This document shows positions 57,979 to 64,000 of a stretch of DNA of 64,000 nucleotides, piece after piece; position 1 is the stretch's first letter; the number at the start of each line of letters is the position of its first letter. The stretch spans positions 310,001 to 374,000 of the forward strand of contig NGFH01000011.1 of assembly GCA_002215675.1 (NCBI GenBank). The letters run 5' to 3'. The notes beneath the pieces were generated by a model. It searched no databases and was not told the origin of the DNA. It saw only the letters and a list, made by a program, of their open reading frames with translations. The DNA is from Bacteroidetes bacterium 2013_40CM_41_45. GTDB lineage: Bacteria; Bacteroidota; Bacteroidia; AKYH767-A; 2013-40CM-41-45. The translations under genes were made by a program, and so were the position numbers.

Positions 57979-59826
57979 ATGGATAAGAATTCGGTCATTG
58001 GTTTAGTACTGATAGGTTTGCTCGTTATCGGCTACTCCATCTACATGCAGCCCAGTCCGCAAGAAGTTGCAGCAATGAAGCGGCAGCGCGATTCCCTTGC
58101 GGCGGTTCAGAAGGCAGTGGCCGATTCCGCCTTTAAAGCTGAAAGTGTTCAACAGCCTGTTGTGCAAAAGGATACTCTGTCTACATTAGATGATTCAGTA
58201 AAGACGGAACGCCTGCGGCAGCAGTTGGATGTGTTTGCCGGAGTGGGACAGGGCAGGGAGGAATTCATAATCGTGGAAAACGATTTAATGAAAGTAGTTT
58301 TTTCTACCCGCGGAGGAAGGGTTTACTCTGTTGAATTAAAAAAATATAAAGATTACCTCGGCAAGCCGGTAGTGCTTGCATCCGGAGATTCATCTGTATT
58401 TGAACTTCAGCTTTCAGTCAACAACAGGATTATATCTACAAACGGTCTTTATTTTACTCCGCTGGTTGCAAGCGTGCGAAAAGGAAAGACGGAGGAGAAA
58501 ACGGTGACCATGCGGCTGAGTGCCGGAGAAAACCGGTACATAGAATATGCGTACTCTTTCGGTTCTCAGGATTACACGCTCAATTGCCGCTTGCGGCTTG
58601 CTAATATGAACGTTCTGTTGCCTGAAAATACTTCGAGCATTGAGCTGGACTGGAAACAGCTTCAGAAACGTTATGAAAAGAATATCGATAATGAAAGAGC
58701 GGCATCATCAGTCTACTACCGGTTTACCGATGAAGAGGTTGATAATTTATCTTATGGCAGAGATGGCGATGAGTCATTAAAGACAAAAGTAAAATGGGTT
58801 GCCTTTAAGCAACAGTTTTTTACATCGGTGCTTATTGCAGATGATGCCTTTGATGCGCCAACGCAGGTGCAGGCACGCAAAACAATCAACCCGGATGAGA
58901 TAATGCATATGTCTGCAGCGTTCACCATTCCCTTCGGTCATAAAAATGATGAGCAGTTCGGGATGAAATTTTATTTCGGGCCTAATCATTACCAGACGCT
59001 GAAAAAAATGCAACTGGGATTGGAAAAACAAATTCGACTAGGCTGGGGAATTTTCGGATTGGTGAACCGCTTTCTCGTAATTCCTATTTTTAATTTCCTT
59101 GATAGCCTGAACATTAATTACGGCATTATCATTCTTATCCTCACCGTTATTGTGCGCATACTGCTGTTGCCGCTTACATATACATCATTCCTGTCGCAGG
59201 CAAAAATGAGAGTGCTGAAGCCGGAGATAGACGAGATAAATGCCAAATTCTCTGATGACCCTATGAAAAAGCAGCAGGAGCAGATGGCATTTTACCGCAA
59301 AGCGGGCGTAAACCCGCTTGGAGGTTGCATTCCCGGCTTGCTGCAGTTGCCTATACTTATTGCCATGTTCAATTTTTTTCCTTCTTCCATTGAGCTGCGG
59401 CAACAAAGTTTTCTGTGGGCAAAAGACCTTTCTACCTACGATTCCATTCTCGATTTGCCTTTCCATATTCCATTCTATGGCTCACACATAAGTTTGTTTA
59501 CACTTCTTATGACGGCCTCCACGCTGCTGTTCACCAAAATAAATACCCAGATGACCAGTGCTGCCAACCCGCAGATGAAATGGATGATGTACCTGATGCC
59601 GATTATGTTTCTCGGAATCTTTAACGGCTATTCTGCAGGACTGAGCTATTATTATTTCCTAAGTAACATGTTCGGGCTGGGGCAGCAATATTTATTTCTG
59701 TATTTTATTGACGAAGAAAAAATCCACCGCAAGCTGCAGGAAAATAAAAAGCGACCCCAGACAAAATCTAATTTCCAGAAGCGGCTTGAAAAAATGGCAC
59801 GTGAGCGCGGTTATAAGCCTAAATGA
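57979..59826 (+). CDS. yidC: Membrane protein insertase YidC
   Basis: SVIGLVLIGLLVIGYSIYMQPS; YRKAGVNPLGGCIPGLLQLPILIAMFNFFPSSIELRQQSFLWAKDLSTYD. Confidence 0.95.
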   Translation: MDKNSVIGLVLIGLLVIGYSIYMQPSPQEVAAMKRQRDSLAAVQKAVADSAFKAESVQQPVVQKDTLSTLDDSVKTERLRQQLDVFAGVGQGREEFIIVENDLMKVVFSTRGGRVYSVELKKYKDYLGKPVVLASGDSSVFELQLSVNNRIISTNGLYFTPLVASVRKGKTEEKTVTMRLSAGENRYIEYAYSFGSQDYTLNCRLRLANMNVLLPENTSSIELDWKQLQKRYEKNIDNERAASSVYYRFTDEEVDNLSYGRDGDESLKTKVKWVAFKQQFFTSVLIADDAFDAPTQVQARKTINPDEIMHMSAAFTIPFGHKNDEQFGMKFYFGPNHYQTLKKMQLGLEKQIRLGWGIFGLVNRFLVIPIFNFLDSLNINYGIIILILTVIVRILLLPLTYTSFLSQAKMRVLKPEIDEINAKFSDDPMKKQQEQMAFYRKAGVNPLGGCIPGLLQLPILIAMFNFFPSSIELRQQSFLWAKDLSTYDSILDLPFHIPFYGSHISLFTLLMTASTLLFTKINTQMTSAANPQMKWMMYLMPIMFLGIFNGYSAGLSYYYFLSNMFGLGQQYLFLYFIDEEKIHRKLQENKKRPQTKSNFQKRLEKMARERGYKPK

Positions 59827-59974
59827 ACAAAGCCTCTTTAACAGAGTAATTTTTCTACGAAAAAAATTTTTATCCGGCACTTTATTTTTTTTGAAAACCG
59901 CTATACATAATAGAAAAGCGGCTGGGAAATATTTTTTTTATTTATTACATTTGAGGAAAATAAATTCATTTAAC

Positions 59975-60826
59975 ATGAAAACAATATTCCGTCTTATCAT
60001 TTTATTTTCTTTTTCCATCATTGCTTTAAACAGTTTAGCACAAAGCACTCATTCGTGCTGCACCAAACCTTCCACTGCAATGTTTGCCATGCTTGGCAAC
60101 GATGAATCCTTTAAAGCATCACATCTTTCACCGCTTCCGTTTCATTACGTTTCGCCCGCAGGGCAAATAGTTTCTTTCAATGCATCTGACGGTAAAACGG
60201 CATCGGCTTTCGAGGTTAAAGCAAAATCATCAACACACAATTATCTTTTTGTAATTCACGAGTGGTGGGGTTTGAACGATTATATAAAACAGGAAGCAGA
60301 AAAATTGCAAAATGAATTGGGCGATGTAAATGTTCTTGCGCTCGATTTATTTGACGGAAAAGTTGCAACCAATTCTGATGAAGCGTCCAAATACATGAGC
60401 GAAGCAAAAGAAGAACGGATTCGTGCAATTATTCAAGGAGCAATTACCTATGTTGGAAAAGAAGCGCGGATACAAACCATTGGATGGTGTTTCGGAGGTG
60501 GATGGAGCTTGCAGACAGCTATAATGGCCGGCAAACAATGCACAGGTTGTGTAATGTATTACGGAATGCCCGAGACAGACGCAAAAAAAATACAGTCCAT
60601 CACATTCCCTATCCTGGGACTTTTTGCAGCAAAAGATGGCTGGATAAAACCCGGGATGGTAAATCAGTTTGAGCAGGAGATGAAAAAGTATAACAAAAAA
60701 ATTACAGTAAAAAGCTTTGATGCCGACCATGCTTTTGCAAACCCCAGCAATCCCAAATACGACAAAGCCGCAACGGCAGAGGCGCACACGATGGCTGCCG
60801 CTTTCCTGAAAAAGAACCTTAGATAA
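59975..60826 (+). CDS. Secreted dienelactone hydrolase family protein
   Basis: FVIHEWWGLNDYIKQEAEKL; TIGWCFGGGWSLQTAIMAG; start refined to MKTIFRL after which a signal peptide follows. Confidence 0.85.
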   Translation: MKTIFRLIILFSFSIIALNSLAQSTHSCCTKPSTAMFAMLGNDESFKASHLSPLPFHYVSPAGQIVSFNASDGKTASAFEVKAKSSTHNYLFVIHEWWGLNDYIKQEAEKLQNELGDVNVLALDLFDGKVATNSDEASKYMSEAKEERIRAIIQGAITYVGKEARIQTIGWCFGGGWSLQTAIMAGKQCTGCVMYYGMPETDAKKIQSITFPILGLFAAKDGWIKPGMVNQFEQEMKKYNKKITVKSFDADHAFANPSNPKYDKAATAEAHTMAAAFLKKNLR

Positions 60827-60889
60827 AATTTTGTTGAAAAATTTCTTTTTGTCACGAATGAATTTCAGGCTCTCCATTAATTTTGCGCC

Positions 60890-61759
60890 ATGCAAAAACC
60901 TAAAGGAAAGCTTATAGCTGTTGGCGGAAACGAAGACAAAGGCACCGAACCCGAACCCTCTTTCGAACAGAAAAATAATCTCAATTTTTTTGAGCTGCAG
61001 ATTCTGAGCCGCATTCTTACCGAGATGCGAGGGCAGGATTCACGTGTAGAAATAATTACAACCGCATCGTCCATTCCGCGCGAAGTAGGGGAGAACTACC
61101 GCGCAGCTTTTGTAAAGCTTAAAGCGAACAATACAGGAGTGATGCACATTGGCAGCCGCGATGAAACATCGGAACGTGATTATCTTGAACGTATCCGCAA
61201 ATGCGATGGAGTTCTTTTTACGGGAGGAAATCAATTGCGGCTCAGCGCTTTTTTTGGCGGAACAAAATTTCTTTCCATCCTGCAGGAGCGGTACAAAAAC
61301 GAACCCTTTGTAATTGCAGGTACCAGTGCCGGAGCCATGGCCATGTCTGACACCATGATTTACCAGGGCAGCAGCTCCGAAGCGCTTTTCAAAGGTGAGG
61401 TGAAAACTACCACCGGGCTTTCGTTCATCAAAGAAATAATTATTGACTCTCACTTCGATAAACGCGGCCGCTTTGGACGGCTTGCTCAGGCTATTGCGTG
61501 CAATCCTTCAAGCATCGGTATGGGATTGGGTGAAGACACCGGAATCCTGATTACCGAGGGAAATCACCTTGAAGCGATAGGCTCCGGACTTGTTATTATT
61601 CTTGACGGGCATGAAATACGCCACACGAATATTGCCGACCTGCAGGACGGTTCACCTATCTCTATAGAAAATATTATTGTGCACGTGATGGTAAAAGGAA
61701 ATGGATACCTGCTGCGCGAGAGAAAGTTTCTGGAAAACGTTGAGCAACCGATAAATTAA
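60890..61759 (+). CDS. cphB: Cyanophycinase
   Basis: KLIAVGGNEDKG; GVLFTGGNQLRL; AGTSAGAMAMSDTMI; SHFDKRGRFGRL. Confidence 0.9.
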   Translation: MQKPKGKLIAVGGNEDKGTEPEPSFEQKNNLNFFELQILSRILTEMRGQDSRVEIITTASSIPREVGENYRAAFVKLKANNTGVMHIGSRDETSERDYLERIRKCDGVLFTGGNQLRLSAFFGGTKFLSILQERYKNEPFVIAGTSAGAMAMSDTMIYQGSSSEALFKGEVKTTTGLSFIKEIIIDSHFDKRGRFGRLAQAIACNPSSIGMGLGEDTGILITEGNHLEAIGSGLVIILDGHEIRHTNIADLQDGSPISIENIIVHVMVKGNGYLLRERKFLENVEQPIN

Positions 61760-61836
61760 TCGGTTAAAACTGACCCGCTTTTTTCATTTTATTTATTTTC
61801 ATTTAGCTTTGATGCATCATTCATTTCAAAAAAATT

Positions 61837-62547
61837 ATGAAAACTTCTTTAAAAATTTTCCTCCTGCTGATTCTTTCAGCAAGCATAAACGGTTGCCGTG
61901 TTTTCTGTACAGAAGGAGAAGGCACCATACAAACCGAAACCAGGAACCTGGAAGAGTTCAAATCCATTGCTCTTGATTTGTCTGCTGATGTTACCGTGAT
62001 AAAAGGCTCGCCTAAAGTAGAGATTGAGACGTATGGAAATCTGCTCGAAAAAATTAAAACAAAAATCAGGAGCGGCGGAAAATTAAAGTTGTCGTCAGAA
62101 GGTTGCATTTCTGCGGACCAAAAAATTAAAATTAAAATAACACTGCCCGAATTGGAAGGCCTCGAAATCAACGGCTCAGGGAACATCCTGGTTCCTGATA
62201 CATTTGTGGTTGACAAAATCAATTTGGAGATAAACGGCTCCGGTGATATTAAAGCAAGCTTGATTGCTGCAAAAGTGGAATCAGAAATACGTGGCTCAGG
62301 AAATATCATTCTCACCGGATCGGCCAACATAAATAAAGTTGAAATACTTGGTTCGGGAAACATCAAAGCTGAAAATCTTCCGTGCAACGAATCGAATATT
62401 GAGGTGAACGGAAGCGGTGACGTTTATGTGTATGCTATAAAAAATCTTGACGTGGAATTAAACGGCAGCGGCACCGTACATTATAAAGGCAAACCGCAGG
62501 TGAATTCCAAAGTCAACGGTTCGGGCAAAGTGGTGGATGAGAATTGA
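61837..62547 (+). CDS. DUF2807 (head GIN) domain protein
   Basis: Repeated INGSGNI/INGSGDI/IRGSGNI motifs; LEEFKSIALDLSADVTVIKGSP. Confidence 0.85.
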   Translation: MKTSLKIFLLLILSASINGCRVFCTEGEGTIQTETRNLEEFKSIALDLSADVTVIKGSPKVEIETYGNLLEKIKTKIRSGGKLKLSSEGCISADQKIKIKITLPELEGLEINGSGNILVPDTFVVDKINLEINGSGDIKASLIAAKVESEIRGSGNIILTGSANINKVEILGSGNIKAENLPCNESNIEVNGSGDVYVYAIKNLDVELNGSGTVHYKGKPQVNSKVNGSGKVVDEN

Positions 62548-62600
62548 GCAGTTACTTTTATTAAACACCAATAACCGAAAATAACTTTCCTGATTTTTTT

Positions 62601-63803
62601 ATGAGTATTAAATCATCAGGCTTAGTGAAAATAGGAACTCCATTAACTTCCGGTGCGGTCAAAGTAATGATGTTAGGTGCCGGAGAACTGGGCAAGGAAG
62701 TGGTGATAGAATTTCAGCGATACGGAGTAGAAGTAACTGCAGTGGACCGTTATGCCCATGCGCCCGCCATGCAGGTTGCCCACAGGTCGCATGTCATTTC
62801 CATGCTCAATGCAAAAGCGCTCCGCGAAATCATTATCAAAGAAAAACCCGATTACATTGTTCCCGAAATAGAAGCGATAGCAACAGAAGTTTTGGTTGAG
62901 CTTGAGAAAGAAGGATTCACTGTAATTCCTTCAGCCAATGCAACGCGTTTAACTATGAACCGCGAGGGAATCCGCACGCTTTCGGCTGAGAAGCTGAAAA
63001 TAAAAACTTCGCCTTATAAGTTTGCAGGGAACATTGAAGAATTTATTTCGGCAGTAAAAACAATCGGCATACCGTGTGTTGTAAAACCGATTATGAGTTC
63101 TTCAGGTAAAGGACAAAGTGTTATCAAAAAAGAAAGCGATATAAAAGCATCGTGGGATTATGCTATTCAAGGCGCGCGCGGCAATAGCGGCAGGGTGATT
63201 GTGGAAGGATTCATTGACTTTGATTATGAAATTACCCTGCTTACAATTCGCCACAAAGACGGAGTTTCTTTTTGCGCACCCATTGGTCACAGGCAGGAGC
63301 ATGGCGATTACCAGGAATCGTGGCAGCCGCACCCGATGAGTGATAAAGCGCTTACTGCTGCAAAAGATATTGCAACAAAAGTTGTGAATGAATTAGGCGG
63401 AAGGGGAATTTTTGGCGTAGAATTTTTTGTGAAAAAAGATGAAGTTTATTTCAGCGAACTCTCTCCGCGCCCGCACGATACAGGAATGGTGACAATGATT
63501 TCGCAGGACTTATCTGAATTCGCTCTCCATGTGAGAGCTATTTTAGGATTACCTATTCCGGACATTGTTCAGCATGGGCCATCAGCATCAAGCGTAATCC
63601 TTGTAAAAGGAAAATCAAAAAACGTATCGTTTACTGGATTGGAAGATGCATTAAAAGAACCCTCTACTCAACTGCGACTGTTTGGAAAACCCGAAGTAGA
63701 CGGTGAAAGACGAATAGGAGTTTGCCTTGCAAGAGGTAAAACGATAGAAGAGGCGAGGAGTAAAGCGAACGCTTCAGCAGCAAGTATCAGTTACGAGTTG
63801 TAA
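62601..63803 (+). CDS. purT: Formate-dependent phosphoribosylglycinamide formyltransferase 2
   Basis: [76 protein letters not shown]. Confidence 0.95.
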   Translation: MSIKSSGLVKIGTPLTSGAVKVMMLGAGELGKEVVIEFQRYGVEVTAVDRYAHAPAMQVAHRSHVISMLNAKALREIIIKEKPDYIVPEIEAIATEVLVELEKEGFTVIPSANATRLTMNREGIRTLSAEKLKIKTSPYKFAGNIEEFISAVKTIGIPCVVKPIMSSSGKGQSVIKKESDIKASWDYAIQGARGNSGRVIVEGFIDFDYEITLLTIRHKDGVSFCAPIGHRQEHGDYQESWQPHPMSDKALTAAKDIATKVVNELGGRGIFGVEFFVKKDEVYFSELSPRPHDTGMVTMISQDLSEFALHVRAILGLPIPDIVQHGPSASSVILVKGKSKNVSFTGLEDALKEPSTQLRLFGKPEVDGERRIGVCLARGKTIEEARSKANASAASISYEL

Positions 63804-64000
63804 AATTTTCGGCAAGAATTTTATTTTCAACAACGGGATTCCTGGAGTGTTCCATTGTCGCCTTTACAAATTTCACAAACAACGGATGTGGATTCTCTAC
63901 CGTGCTTTTATATTCAGGATGAAATTGTGTTCCGATAAACCAGGGATGATTTTTCAGTTCAATAATTTCTACAAGCCCTGTGTCCGGGTTTATTCCGGAC
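63786..64000 (-). CDS. pyrG: CTP synthase, C-terminal part (runs off window end)
   Basis: Minus-strand [70 protein letters not shown]. Confidence 0.9.

Noticed and set aside
60347-60895. 182-aa minus-strand ORF
   Set aside because: Antisense to the dienelactone hydrolase gene
61821-62387. 188-aa minus-strand ORF with repeated EPxIS
   Set aside because: Mirror of the INGSGNI repeats of the DUF2807 gene on the opposite strand

Overview
A 64 kb chromosomal window from a Bacteroidota-like genome. Lineage support comes from T9SS sorting domains, a SprE/PorW homolog, DUF2480, a SUF-type Fe-S operon and a TAG-free housekeeping gene set. Most of it is ordinary metabolism: kbl, ALDH7-like, pyrC, lutB, lysA, a complete suf operon with glnS embedded, thiL, amtB, purB, part of a paa cluster, yidC, cphB, purT and the 3' end of pyrG. 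No rRNA, tRNA, CRISPR array, prophage or recognised defence island was found. The observations most worth following up are: (1) a DinB/Pol IV polymerase whose C-terminus is a complete 2H phosphoesterase (LigT-like) domain with two HxT motifs; (2) a four-helix-bundle (23S-IVS/Avd-like) ORF inserted between paaG and paaH and bracketed by an inverted repeat built of 9-nt units; (3) a set of degenerate tandem arrays with a period near 7 nt but unrelated unit sequences, in at least nine places, including inside paaH and a T9SS protein gene; (4) a GIY-YIG ORF nested in two concentric inverted repeats, whose outer arm recurs elsewhere in the window; (5) two heme-c plus PHM-like copper monooxygenases that retain all recognisable copper ligands; (6) a PPAD-like secreted deiminase with a T9SS tail; (7) a DUF2971 gene split by a single in-frame TAG. 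All calls come from reading the sequence and the supplied ORF track; no database search was run.
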